DNA of 13,183 nt. Origin: an uncultured Clostridium sp. GTDB taxonomy: Bacteria > Bacillota > Clostridia > Peptostreptococcales > Peptostreptococcaceae. Shown here in pieces: positions 1 to 6,754 of the stretch. The notes under the pieces are model-generated. The model had not been told where the DNA came from, did not search any database, and saw only the letters and a program-made list of their open reading frames with translations. The position numbers and the translations under genes are program-made. The number at the start of each line of letters is the position of its first letter. Positions within the stretch are counted from its first letter, which is position 1. The stretch spans positions 1 through 13,183 of the forward strand of contig USRS01000073.1 in assembly GCA_900557165.1 (NCBI GenBank). Reading direction: 5' to 3'.

Positions 1-19
1 AAAATCTATGGATATATAC

Positions 20-48
20 AAAAAACATAGGCCAAGGGCCTATGTTTT
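20..48 (-). terminator. Rho-independent terminator closing the M50-scpA-scpB unit
   Basis: Perfect 12-base stem (arms 22-33 and 37-48, 3-base loop) containing GGCC, followed by a T-run on the minus strand (TTTTTTG). It starts within three bases of the small protein's stop. Confidence 0.9.
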
Positions 49-50
49 AT

Positions 51-290
51 TTATCTAGATTTAGATTTCCTTTTATTTTTATGATTTTTATTTTGTGCAG
101 GCGATATATTTCTTTCTTTTTGTCTTCTATTCATGCCACTATTATTGTAAATACACATTCCCCAACATGCAACAGCAACCATGAAAAGCACACCTCTCAA
201 TGTATCTCCCATTTGAAACATTTTTACCCCAAATAAAAAACTCACTAGTGCAAATGCAACATATATAAACATCGCTACTTTACTTTTCAT
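51..290 (-). CDS. Small two-helix membrane protein, basic tail, unrecognised
   Basis: A 79-residue protein I do not recognise. Two hydrophobic helices (about 4-22 and 31-48) joined by a short loop with MGDTLRG, then a strongly basic tail (about 54-79, many Lys/Arg/Asn) probably facing the cytoplasm by the positive-inside rule. The frame continues into the 3' end of scpB, but ATG at 290 is the likely start because AAGGGGG stands six bases upstream. It begins 19 bases after scpB and ends just before a terminator, so it is the last gene of the M50-scpA-scpB unit. Real-gene evidence: good Shine-Dalgarno, tight spacing and a terminator two bases after the stop. Confidence 0.8.
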   Translation of the reverse strand: MKSKVAMFIYVAFALVSFLFGVKMFQMGDTLRGVLFMVAVACWGMCIYNNSGMNRRQKERNISPAQNKNHKNKRKSKSR

Positions 291-309
291 CTTAATCCCC
301 CTTATTTTT

Positions 310-846
310 TTATATTTCTTCTTCCTTTTCAAAACTATCTATTGGTGGTAAATCCTTTAGACTTTCTATTTGTAATAGTTTTAAAAATTCTCCTGTAGTC
401 TTATAAATAATAGGTTTACCTATTTTATTAAGTCTACCTGCTTCTCTTATTAATTCATGTTCTAAAAGAGTTTGTAAAACTTTATCACATTTAACACCTC
501 TAATATTTTCTATTTCAACTTTAGTTATAGGTTGTTTATATGCGATAATAGTTAAAGTTTCCAATGTAGCTTGACTTAAAGATTTTCTTTTTTTAGGTTC
601 TAAGACTTTTTTTATATAATCTGCATAATCTTTATTAGTACACATTTGATATTTATTTTCTAGTTTAATTATTTGAATTCCTCTATTATTTTCTTTATAT
701 TCTTCTATTAAAGAATTTACCATAAATTCAATTTCTTTTGGTGAAAGATCTTCATTTATAACTGCATTAAGTTCTTTTATGCCAATTGGCTCACCATAAG
801 CAAACATAATAGATTCTATGATATATTTTATTTCTTTTCTATTCAT
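310..846 (-). CDS. scpB: Segregation and condensation protein B
   Basis: A 178-residue dimeric winged-helix protein, the ScpA partner in the SMC complex. The family block YKQPITKVEIENIRGVKCDK (central, after SQATLETLTIIA) and the end GRLNKIGKPIIYKTTGEFL are complete. An in-frame GTG at 858 precedes it, but that lies in the Shine-Dalgarno-like GGAGTGG for the ATG at 846, so MNRKEIKY is taken as the N-terminus; this matches the family. scpA and scpB overlap by eight bases, the normal arrangement for coupled translation. It is followed after 19 bases by a small membrane protein gene. Confidence 0.96.
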   Translation of the reverse strand: MNRKEIKYIIESIMFAYGEPIGIKELNAVINEDLSPKEIEFMVNSLIEEYKENNRGIQIIKLENKYQMCTNKDYADYIKKVLEPKKRKSLSQATLETLTIIAYKQPITKVEIENIRGVKCDKVLQTLLEHELIREAGRLNKIGKPIIYKTTGEFLKLLQIESLKDLPPIDSFEKEEEI

Positions 847-1567
847 TTTCCACTCCACGCTTTATTATAAGAATATCGTCAAAAAATTTATTTTGAACCA
901 CAACTATTAACTTTTCTTTTATTAATTCAAGAATTGCTAAAAATGTTGCTATAGTTTCATCTTTGTCATAATACTCTACTAATTTAACAAAGCTTACTTT
1001 ATCTTCTTTACTCATTAAAACTTTTAAGTCTTGCATCTTTTCTTCTGATGATACGACTTTTTTCTTTACTATAATATCTAATTCTTCTGTTTTATCAAAA
1101 CCTTCAATAACTTTTGTTTTTAAAATTATTGGAAGAATCTTTCTAATTGCATCTATAGATATTTCATCCAAATCTATTTTATTGTCCACTATTACCTCTT
1201 CTTTTGCTCTAAAGAATGTATCACTAATATAGTGAACTTTGTCTTTCATATTTAAAGATGCTTCTTTAAACTTCTTATATTCTTCTAATTGTCCTACTAA
1301 TTCTAATCTGGGATCTTCTTCATGTTCTTCATGATGTTGTTTATATAATAAATATCTAGATTTTATCTCTAATAATTTTGATGCCATAATTATAAATTCA
1401 CTGGCAACTTCTAAGTCCATTTCATTTAACATATCTATATAAGCTAAATATTGACTTGTTATTTCTGATATTGATATATCTTTTATATCTATTTTTTGTC
1501 TCGAAATTAAATCACAAAGTAAGTCCAAAGGTCCATCATAAACATTTAAATGTATATTATACTTCAT
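839..1567 (-). CDS. scpA: Segregation and condensation protein A
   Basis: A 242-residue kleisin that bridges the SMC heads and binds ScpB in the SMC-ScpAB condensin used for chromosome segregation. N-terminal signature VYDGPLDLLCDLISRQKIDI (residues 9-28) and the helix that follows, ITSQYLAYIDMLNEMDLEVASEF, bind the SMC neck; the acidic linker and C-terminal winged-helix portion (about 170-235, with FVKLVEYYDKDETIATFLAILELI) bind the SMC cap. Length is usual. ATG at 1567 is set by AGAGGTAA seven to eight bases upstream, which shares bases with the M50 stop codon, indicating translational coupling. Its end overlaps scpB by eight bases. Confidence 0.97.
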   Translation of the reverse strand: MKYNIHLNVYDGPLDLLCDLISRQKIDIKDISISEITSQYLAYIDMLNEMDLEVASEFIIMASKLLEIKSRYLLYKQHHEEHEEDPRLELVGQLEEYKKFKEASLNMKDKVHYISDTFFRAKEEVIVDNKIDLDEISIDAIRKILPIILKTKVIEGFDKTEELDIIVKKKVVSSEEKMQDLKVLMSKEDKVSFVKLVEYYDKDETIATFLAILELIKEKLIVVVQNKFFDDILIIKRGVENE

Positions 1568-1577
1568 TAAATTACCT

Positions 1578-2168
1578 CTACATAAATATACTTACTACAT
1601 AATAAAATGCCATCATTATTGGTGTTGTTACATAAGAATAAATTCCTGTAAAAATAGAAATTAACAACACTGCATATCCTACATTTTCATATTTATATAT
1701 GAAATCATTAAATTTATATGGAAGTAATGATGATATAACTCCCCATCCATCAAGAGGTGGTATTGGAAGTAAGTTAAAGGCTCCAAAACCAATATTAATC
1801 CACATAGCTTGACCAAATATTTTTTGTATAGCATACATATCAAAATATTTAAGTATTAATGCACAAATAATAGCTCCAATTAAATTTCCTATTACTCCTG
1901 ATATGGAAACTATCAGATTGCCTACTTTATAATTTTTAAAGTTATTTGGATTAACTGGTACTGGTTTTGCCCAACCAAAATGACAAATAAATAAAATTAT
2001 TAATCCTAAAGGATCAATATGTTTTGCTGGGTTTAAGGTCATTCTACCATTATATTTAGCAGTATCATCTCCAAGTAAGTGAGCTGAATACGCATGACCA
2101 AATTCGTGAATAGATATAGCCATAGCAATTCCCACCAAAGATGCTAATAAATTACTTAAGTTAAACAT
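1578..2168 (-). CDS. Site-2 protease-like M50 membrane metalloprotease
   Basis: A 196-residue polytopic membrane zinc protease of the M50 (S2P/rhomboid-independent, YwhC-type) family. The zinc site is complete: HEFGH (residues 21-25) in the first helix and the third-ligand motif NLLPIPPLDG (132-141) in a later helix. The family's GRMTLNPAKHIDPLG loop (41-55) is also present. About five to six helices are predicted by eye and there is no PDZ domain, which fits the compact family version. ATG at 2168 follows AGGAGAG by eight bases. It starts the unit, and scpA begins only 10 bases after its stop, with the stop codon overlapping the scpA Shine-Dalgarno. This M50-scpA-scpB order is common in Firmicutes; the substrate is unknown. 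Confidence 0.92.
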   Translation of the reverse strand: MFNLSNLLASLVGIAMAISIHEFGHAYSAHLLGDDTAKYNGRMTLNPAKHIDPLGLIILFICHFGWAKPVPVNPNNFKNYKVGNLIVSISGVIGNLIGAIICALILKYFDMYAIQKIFGQAMWINIGFGAFNLLPIPPLDGWGVISSLLPYKFNDFIYKYENVGYAVLLISIFTGIYSYVTTPIMMAFYYVVSIFM

Positions 2169-2203
2169 ATTTATTCTCTCCTACTATTTTTTGTAATACT
2201 ATT

Positions 2204-2212
2204 ATTATATCA
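2204..2212 (-). promoter_or_regulatory. Extended -10 promoter of the M50-scpA-scpB unit
   Basis: The minus strand reads TGATATAAT, a perfect TGnTATAAT. The start would be near 2197, about 29 bases before the M50 ATG. No good -35 is seen; the region where it would lie falls in the 2223-2254 dyad. Confidence 0.55.
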
Positions 2213-2222
2213 TTTATAAAAG

Positions 2223-2254
2223 TATAATGAAAATATTTATATCTTTTCATTATA
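2223..2254. repeat. Second dyad between dacF and the M50 gene
   Basis: TATAATGAAAA (2223-2233) and TTTTCATTATA (2244-2254) form an 11-base perfect inverted repeat with a 10-base loop, directly adjoining the dacF terminator hairpin. It covers the -35 region of the M50 promoter, so it may be an operator, or a second weak terminator hairpin (T-run CTTTTATA). Confidence 0.5.
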
Positions 2255-2287
2255 AAAGCTATGAAGTTTTTATTCTTCATAGCTTTT
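2250..2287 (-). terminator. Terminator-like hairpin after dacF
   Basis: Perfect 13-base inverted repeat (arms 2254-2266 and 2275-2287, loop of 8). The following minus-strand T-run is only four before ATAATG, so termination may be incomplete. It begins about 8 bases past the dacF stop. Confidence 0.7.
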
Positions 2288-2294
2288 ATTTATT

Positions 2295-3446
2295 CTACAA
2301 TAAATTATCAACTATTCTTCTTAACATTTGAAGATATGAGGCTTTATTTATATCTTCTGTATTTATTATCTTGCTTTCACCAACTAATTCATCTCCTCTA
2401 TATACTTTTACAACACCCAGTTCTGTATTTTTCTTTATAGGAAGTTTTAAATCGTCTTTTATTTGAACTTTTTTAGTAAAGTCTTTTTTATCTCCTTTTT
2501 TGATTAACACAGATAAATCATCTTTTGCTACTAAATCCACATTTTCTTTTTCACCTTTTTCAAATTTTACTGTGGCGACTTTATCATTTGCTCCACAAAT
2601 TTTAACACTTTCATAATTTGCAAATCCATAATTAAGTAAATTTGTGGCATCTTTAAATCTTATTGGTGAAGTTTCTGCACATAGTGTAACTGCTATTAAG
2701 TGTGTATTATTTCTAAGAGCAGATGCAGATAAACAGTATTTTGCTTGTTGAGTAAAACCAGTTTTTACACCAGTTGCCCCTTGATAGTGTTTTACTAATT
2801 TATTTGTATTTGATATACCTATTTTAGCTTGTTTTTTTCCTACAACAACTTCATCCATCCATGTAGTAAGATATTTTGAAATTTTCTTATGTTTAAGTAG
2901 TTCTTTTGACATTAAAGCTATATCATAGGCTGATGTGTAGTGATTATCTACAGGAAGACCATTTGTATTTACAAAATTTGTATCATTCATTCCCAGTTCT
3001 TTTGCTCTTTTATTCATAAGAACTACAAATTCTTCCACGCTTCCACCTACATATTCTGCCATGGCTACACAAGCATCGTTGGCTGATGCAACGGCTATTG
3101 ATTTTAATAATGTATCTACTTTTTGAATTTCTCCAGGTTCTAAAAAAATTTGGCTTCCTCCCATACTAGATGCTACTTCACTTATTTGCACATCATCATC
3201 TTCTTTAATCTTACCACTTTCCAATGCTTCACATATTAAAAGCATTGTCATGACTTTTGTCACACTAGCTGGAGGTAATTTTTCATGCGAATTTTTTTCA
3301 TATAAAATTTTTCCTGTGGATGCATCCATAAGTACTGCTGATTTAGATGATATATCTAGTTTAGCTTCTTTAGTATCGGCAAAAACAATACTTATTTGAC
3401 CTACTATAATAGTTAATGCAAGTAAAAAGCTAGTAAATCTTTTCAT
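2295..3446 (-). CDS. dacF: D-alanyl-D-alanine carboxypeptidase (PBP5/DacF type, S11)
   Basis: A 383-residue secreted serine carboxypeptidase that trims the terminal D-Ala from peptidoglycan pentapeptides outside the membrane. Signal peptide 1-23 (VFA-DT). The catalytic triad motifs of S11 enzymes are present: SVTK (61-64, nucleophile Ser61), SAN (121-123) and KTG (228-230). A C-terminal beta-rich PBP5_C domain (about 280-360) and a final amphipathic helix (YLQMLRRIVDNLL) that would hold it on the membrane surface follow. The whole plan matches DacF-type low-molecular-weight PBPs; the precise symbol is by resemblance. ATG at 3446 follows AGAGGTGA by five bases. Ends at a hairpin at 2254-2287. 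No clear -35/-10 pair was found in 3447-3545. Confidence 0.94.
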   Translation of the reverse strand: MKRFTSFLLALTIIVGQISIVFADTKEAKLDISSKSAVLMDASTGKILYEKNSHEKLPPASVTKVMTMLLICEALESGKIKEDDDVQISEVASSMGGSQIFLEPGEIQKVDTLLKSIAVASANDACVAMAEYVGGSVEEFVVLMNKRAKELGMNDTNFVNTNGLPVDNHYTSAYDIALMSKELLKHKKISKYLTTWMDEVVVGKKQAKIGISNTNKLVKHYQGATGVKTGFTQQAKYCLSASALRNNTHLIAVTLCAETSPIRFKDATNLLNYGFANYESVKICGANDKVATVKFEKGEKENVDLVAKDDLSVLIKKGDKKDFTKKVQIKDDLKLPIKKNTELGVVKVYRGDELVGESKIINTEDINKASYLQMLRRIVDNLL

Positions 3447-3545
3447 TTTGTCACCTCTTAATTTATTCCTTCATATTGTTTGTCTTATATTATTTTTTAC
3501 CAATACTTCTAATTTATAATTAGTATCTTTTACATATTATATTTG

Positions 3546-3833
3546 CTAATAATTTATAACTTCACTTTCAATATCAATTATTTCTGCTTCACAATTTTCT
3601 TCTATAAAATCTATAATTTTTTCTTTTGCCTTGTCACTATCTTTACTATTTAAATCAAGTTTTACCATACCAATACTTATTCTTTGATGCAAATCTTGAT
3701 TTTCAACTTCTCTAATACTAATATTAAATTTGTTTTGTAGTTTTCCTATTATGCTTTTTACAATCATTCTCTTTTCCTTTAAAGAATGTACATAAGGTGC
3801 TCTTAAATCAATTTTAATAACTAGTATTTTCAT
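3546..3833 (-). CDS. DUF503 (YlxP-type) protein
   Basis: A 95-residue protein of the DUF503 family, exemplified by B. subtilis YlxP, which lies by infB and rbfA there; function is not established. The family signature is plain: IDLRAPYVHSLKEKRMIVKSIIGKLQNKFN (split here as IDLRAPYVHSLKEKR at residues 8-22, then MIVKSIIGKLQNKFN), followed by the strand NISIREVENQDLHQRISIG and a helix ending in an acidic stretch. A small alpha/beta ferredoxin-like fold is expected. ATG at 3833 follows AGAGGAA by six bases. It is downstream of and close to the ylbF-type gene. The 99 bases to the carboxypeptidase gene have no terminator, so read-through is possible. Confidence 0.92.
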   Translation of the reverse strand: MKILVIKIDLRAPYVHSLKEKRMIVKSIIGKLQNKFNISIREVENQDLHQRISIGMVKLDLNSKDSDKAKEKIIDFIEENCEAEIIDIESEVINY

Positions 3834-3848
3834 CTTTATTCCTCTTTT

Positions 3849-4184
3849 CTACTTATAGTCTTCTTTTATGGTATTTGCTATTATCTTATTTATATTATCC
3901 ATCATTATATTAAACTTTTCTTCTGACAAAATATAATTATATATTTGGTCATTATGTCTAATTTTATTTTGAATTTCTTCCATATTTTTTAAAGTTTTTT
4001 TATCTAATTTTTTATTATTCATGGTAGCTATTTGAAGATTATATTGTGTCTTTTTGTATTCACTTAATAAATTTTCATAATTTTTATTTTTCTTTATTAT
4101 TTTCATATTATCAACAAAATCTAAATATTCTTTACTATTTTTAATTTCGCTAGCTAACTTTGTAGCTGTATCATATACACTCAT
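3849..4184 (-). CDS. YlbF/YmcA family protein
   Basis: A 111-residue, mostly helical cytoplasmic protein of the YlbF/YmcA (Com_YlbF, formerly DUF964) family. In B. subtilis YlbF, YmcA and YaaT form a complex that tunes RNase Y cleavage, sporulation and competence. Family features: N-terminal helix VYDTATKLASEIKNSKEY with the S-x-E-Y pattern, a central YENLLSEYKKTQYNLQ helix and a C-terminal YNYILSEEKFNIMMDNINKII helix. Which paralogue it equals cannot be settled here. ATG at 4184 has a strong Shine-Dalgarno GGGAGG five bases upstream. It follows the rnjA terminator, so it needs its own promoter in 4185-4263, where I find no convincing pair. DUF503 follows 15 bases on, so they are probably cotranscribed. 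Confidence 0.85.
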   Translation of the reverse strand: MSVYDTATKLASEIKNSKEYLDFVDNMKIIKKNKNYENLLSEYKKTQYNLQIATMNNKKLDKKTLKNMEEIQNKIRHNDQIYNYILSEEKFNIMMDNINKIIANTIKEDYK

Positions 4185-4263
4185 ATTATCCTCCCTATTC
4201 TAATTTTAAATTTAGGTATTTAATACTATATATGCAAATTTAAGTTACTTTTGTTTATACTTT

Positions 4264-4307
4264 CAAAAAAAATACCTCAGTATTTTAATTTAAATACTGA
4301 GGTATTT
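4264..4307 (-). terminator. Rho-independent terminator of rnjA
   Basis: A 16-base perfect stem (arms 4270-4285 and 4292-4307, 6-base loop) followed on the minus strand by eight T. It begins five bases past the rnjA stop codon and is the strongest terminator in the window. Confidence 0.93.
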
Positions 4308-4311
4308 CATA

Positions 4312-5982
4312 TTATACTTCCATGATTATTGGTAATATCATCGGATTTCTTTTTGTTTTTGTATATAAATATTCTTTTAAGTTTTCTTTAATATTATTTT
4401 TTAAATATGCCCATTCTTTAATATTTTTTTCTTCACATTCATGTAACACATCTTTAATTACATTTTTGGCTCCATCCATTAAATCTTCTGATTCTCTAAC
4501 ATAAACAAATCCTCTAGATATAATATCTGGTCCAGCAAGTACTTTACCATCTTCTTTAGATATAGTAACTACTACTATCATAAGGCCATCTTCTGATAAA
4601 TGTTTTCTATCTCTAAGAACTATATTTCCTACATCTCCTACTCCAAGTCCATCTACAAGTACATTTCCTGTTGGTACTGTAGTAGTAACTCTTGCAGAAT
4701 TTCTATCTAATTCTAATACTTGACCAGTTTGCATTACAAATACATTTTGTTGTGGCATACCAAGTTCATTAGCTAATTCAGCATGACGTTTTAACATTCT
4801 ATACTCACCATGAACTGGCATAAAGAATTTTGGTTTTACCATTCTATTTATAAGCTTTAAATCTTCTTGAGCAGCATGACCAGATACATGTATATCTGCT
4901 ATGTCATTATAAACAACTCTAGCCCCTCTTTCAAATAAAAGATTTATTACTTTTGAAATTAGTTTTTCATTTCCTGGTATTGGATGAGCAGAAATTATTA
5001 CTAAATCTCCTGGTATAATTTCTACTTTTTTATGCTCACTACAAGCCATTCTTGCAAGAGCTGACATGGGCTCTCCTTGAGTTCCTGTTGTTATAATTAC
5101 TAATTCACTGTTATCATATTTAGATATATCATTTAAGTCAATTAATATATCATCTTCAATATCTAAATATCCAAGATCTTTAGCAACACCTATAACATTA
5201 ACCATTGATCTTCCTGAGATAGCAACTTTTCTATTAAATTTAACCGCCATATTTATAATTTGTTGTAATCTATGAACATTAGATGCAAATGTAGCTACTA
5301 TTATTCTACTACCATTAGCTTTTCTAAATAAATCATCCAGTCCTGCTCCCACAGTCTTTTCAGACATAGTAAAACCTGATTTTTCTACATTTGTACTATC
5401 TGCTAACATTAAAAGAACTCCCGCACTTCCAAGCTCACATATTCTGTGAATATCCATAACATCGCCATCTATTGGTGTAAGGTCAATTTTAAAGTCTCCT
5501 GTATGGAAGATAACCCCTTGTTCTGTATGTACAGCCAGTGAACATGACCCTGGTATACTGTGGTTATTCTTTATAAATTCTACACTAATGTTTTTAAGCT
5601 TAATTATTTGTTTAGGAGTAACAACATTTAATTTTACTGTATTAAGTTTATGTTCCTTTAATTTAGCTTCTATTAAACCAATACTAAATCTAGTTCCGTA
5701 CACAGGTACATCAATTTTTTTCAGTATGTATGGAAGAGCTCCTATATGGTCTTCATGACCATGTGTTATAAATATACCTTTTACTTTATCTTTATTTTTT
5801 AGTAAGTAAGTTATATCAGGTATAACTATATCAACACCAAGCATTTCATCTTCTGGGAAACTTAATCCCGCATCTATTACAACGATCTCATCCTTATACT
5901 CTATTAAGGTCATATTCTTGCCTATCTCGTTAAGACCACCTAAAGCCATAACTCTAACCTTATTGGTGTTTTTCTTAAACAT
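4312..5982 (-). CDS. rnjA: Ribonuclease J (5'-3' exo/endoribonuclease)
   Basis: A 556-residue cytoplasmic metallo-beta-lactamase/beta-CASP RNase that matures 16S rRNA and degrades mRNA from 5' monophosphate ends. Seen in order: the lactamase start LGGLNEIGKNM (about 14-24), zinc motif HGHEDH (74-79), GDFKID (162-167), the beta-CASP insert (about 210-330) with GTQGEPMSAL, the closing HVSGH (365-369) and PVHGEYR (389-395), and a C-terminal domain (about 445-556) with GPDIISRGFVY. Zinc ligands are intact and length is standard. Three ATGs lie close together (5991, 5988, 5982). AGAGGAG directly abuts the first, so only the third (MFKKN) has workable spacing of 9 bases. It is a single-gene unit. 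Whether this is the J1 or J2 type cannot be decided without the rest of the genome. Confidence 0.96.
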   Translation of the reverse strand: MFKKNTNKVRVMALGGLNEIGKNMTLIEYKDEIVVIDAGLSFPEDEMLGVDIVIPDITYLLKNKDKVKGIFITHGHEDHIGALPYILKKIDVPVYGTRFSIGLIEAKLKEHKLNTVKLNVVTPKQIIKLKNISVEFIKNNHSIPGSCSLAVHTEQGVIFHTGDFKIDLTPIDGDVMDIHRICELGSAGVLLMLADSTNVEKSGFTMSEKTVGAGLDDLFRKANGSRIIVATFASNVHRLQQIINMAVKFNRKVAISGRSMVNVIGVAKDLGYLDIEDDILIDLNDISKYDNSELVIITTGTQGEPMSALARMACSEHKKVEIIPGDLVIISAHPIPGNEKLISKVINLLFERGARVVYNDIADIHVSGHAAQEDLKLINRMVKPKFFMPVHGEYRMLKRHAELANELGMPQQNVFVMQTGQVLELDRNSARVTTTVPTGNVLVDGLGVGDVGNIVLRDRKHLSEDGLMIVVVTISKEDGKVLAGPDIISRGFVYVRESEDLMDGAKNVIKDVLHECEEKNIKEWAYLKNNIKENLKEYLYTKTKRNPMILPIIMEV

Positions 5983-6065
5983 TTGCATCATCTCCTCTGT
6001 CTATTCAATTTTCTGTTGCATATAAAAAATAATATTAAATCACGCACTTTTTACCAACTAATTTT

Positions 6066-6094
6066 ATTGTATCACAAAACACTTTATATTTTAA
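6066..6094 (-). promoter_or_regulatory. Extended -10 promoter of rnjA
   Basis: The minus strand shows TTAAAA (6089-6094), a 17-base spacer ending in TGA, and TACAAT (6066-6071), so TGnTACAAT forms an extended -10. The start would be near 6059, giving a leader of about 75 bases. A 19-base dyad at 6093-6111 abuts the -35. Confidence 0.6.
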
Positions 6095-6111
6095 GTATAT
6101 TTGATATACTT
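6093..6111. repeat. 19-base perfect dyad upstream of the rnjA -35
   Basis: AAGTATAT, 3 bases, ATATACTT. It is not followed by a T-run on either strand, so it is not a terminator. Its position against the predicted rnjA -35 fits an operator, but no regulator can be named. Confidence 0.4.
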
Positions 6112-6159
6112 TTATCCATAATCTAGTTAAATTATTTTTTTATACTTATAGTTTTTATA

Positions 6160-6202
6160 AAATCAAAAAGATATAAGTTCTATTTTGAACTTATATCTTT
6201 TT
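6160..6202 (-). terminator. Terminator overlapping the 3' end of fur
   Basis: A perfect 16-base inverted repeat (arms 6165-6180 and 6187-6202, 6-base loop) with the descending arm ending in TTTTT on the minus strand. The ascending arm encodes the last residues of Fur (KDISS region), and the stop codon sits at the loop/stem junction. Minus-strand transcription of fur ends here. Confidence 0.88.
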
Positions 6203-6635
6203 CACAATCTTCACATATTCCATAAAACTTAACATCATGATCAAGTATTTTAAACTTATAAGCACTTTGAATTTTATTTTCCACATCATCCATTAAGTCA
6301 TCTTCAACTTCAATTATTTTTCCACACTTTTTGCAAATTAAATGATGATGATTATGACAATCTGATTTATTTAGATTAATTTCATATCTAATACATCCAT
6401 CATCTAAATTTAATTTCGATATAACCCCTATTTCATCTAATAGTTGCATTGTTCTGTATACTGTTGCAAGACCAATTTCTGGACAATTTTCCCTAACTAA
6501 ATCATAAATTTCTTCACTGCTTAAATGTCTATTTTCATGTCCTATTAGAATATTTATTATTGCTCTTCTTTGAGGAGTAATTTTTAATCCTGATTCTTTT
6601 AATTTATTTTTTAAGTTTTCCATTGTATTACACAT
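6180..6635 (-). CDS. fur: Ferric uptake regulator Fur
   Basis: A 151-residue metal-dependent DNA-binding repressor. The N-terminal winged helix contains KITPQRRAIINIL (18-30) and the recognition helix GLATVYRTMQLL (55-66). The dimerisation and metal domain holds His37, YEINL with Glu85, HNHHH (94-98) and two structural zinc pairs, CKKC (101-104) and CEDC (141-144). Glu85 where PerR has Asp (the FD of its RFDF stretch) favours Fur over PerR; Zur is less likely from overall similarity to clostridial Fur as I recall it. The frame extends upstream to 6701, but that Met lies in the -35 box. ATG at 6635, with GGGTGGT four bases upstream, gives the usual length. The terminator overlaps the last codons. 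Confidence 0.93.
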   Translation of the reverse strand: MCNTMENLKNKLKESGLKITPQRRAIINILIGHENRHLSSEEIYDLVRENCPEIGLATVYRTMQLLDEIGVISKLNLDDGCIRYEINLNKSDCHNHHHLICKKCGKIIEVEDDLMDDVENKIQSAYKFKILDHDVKFYGICEDCEKDISSK

Positions 6636-6672
6636 AATACCACCCGTTTTCAATTGATAATCTTTTGTAATT

Positions 6673-6701
6673 ATTGTAAATGATAAACTTCCCAATGTCA
6701 A
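6673..6701 (-). promoter_or_regulatory. Promoter of fur
   Basis: The minus strand carries a perfect -35 TTGACA (6696-6701), a 17-base spacer and TACAAT (6673-6678), placing the start near 6666, about 30 bases before the fur ATG. TGATAA-type half sites (6681-6687, in the spacer, and 6655-6661, just past the start) resemble Fur-box halves, which hints at autoregulation, but no full 19-base Fur box is present. Confidence 0.8.
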
Positions 6702-6754
6702 TGTTTAGAGAATTATTATTATATTTTCTTTTTTTATAACTATATTTATTATTT

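Noticed and set aside
42..236. Plus-strand open frame opposite the small membrane protein
   Set aside because: It is antisense to a gene with better signals, has no Shine-Dalgarno, starts inside the terminator and has no recognisable domain.
3509..3523. CTAATT-TAT-AATTAG palindrome between dacF and DUF503 as a terminator
   Set aside because: It is entirely A/T apart from the ends, has no T-run on the minus strand and would be a very weak stem; at most a binding site.
6636..6701. Longer fur starting at 6701
   Set aside because: That Met overlaps the -35 box and would add 22 non-family residues; ATG at 6635 fits family length and a Shine-Dalgarno.
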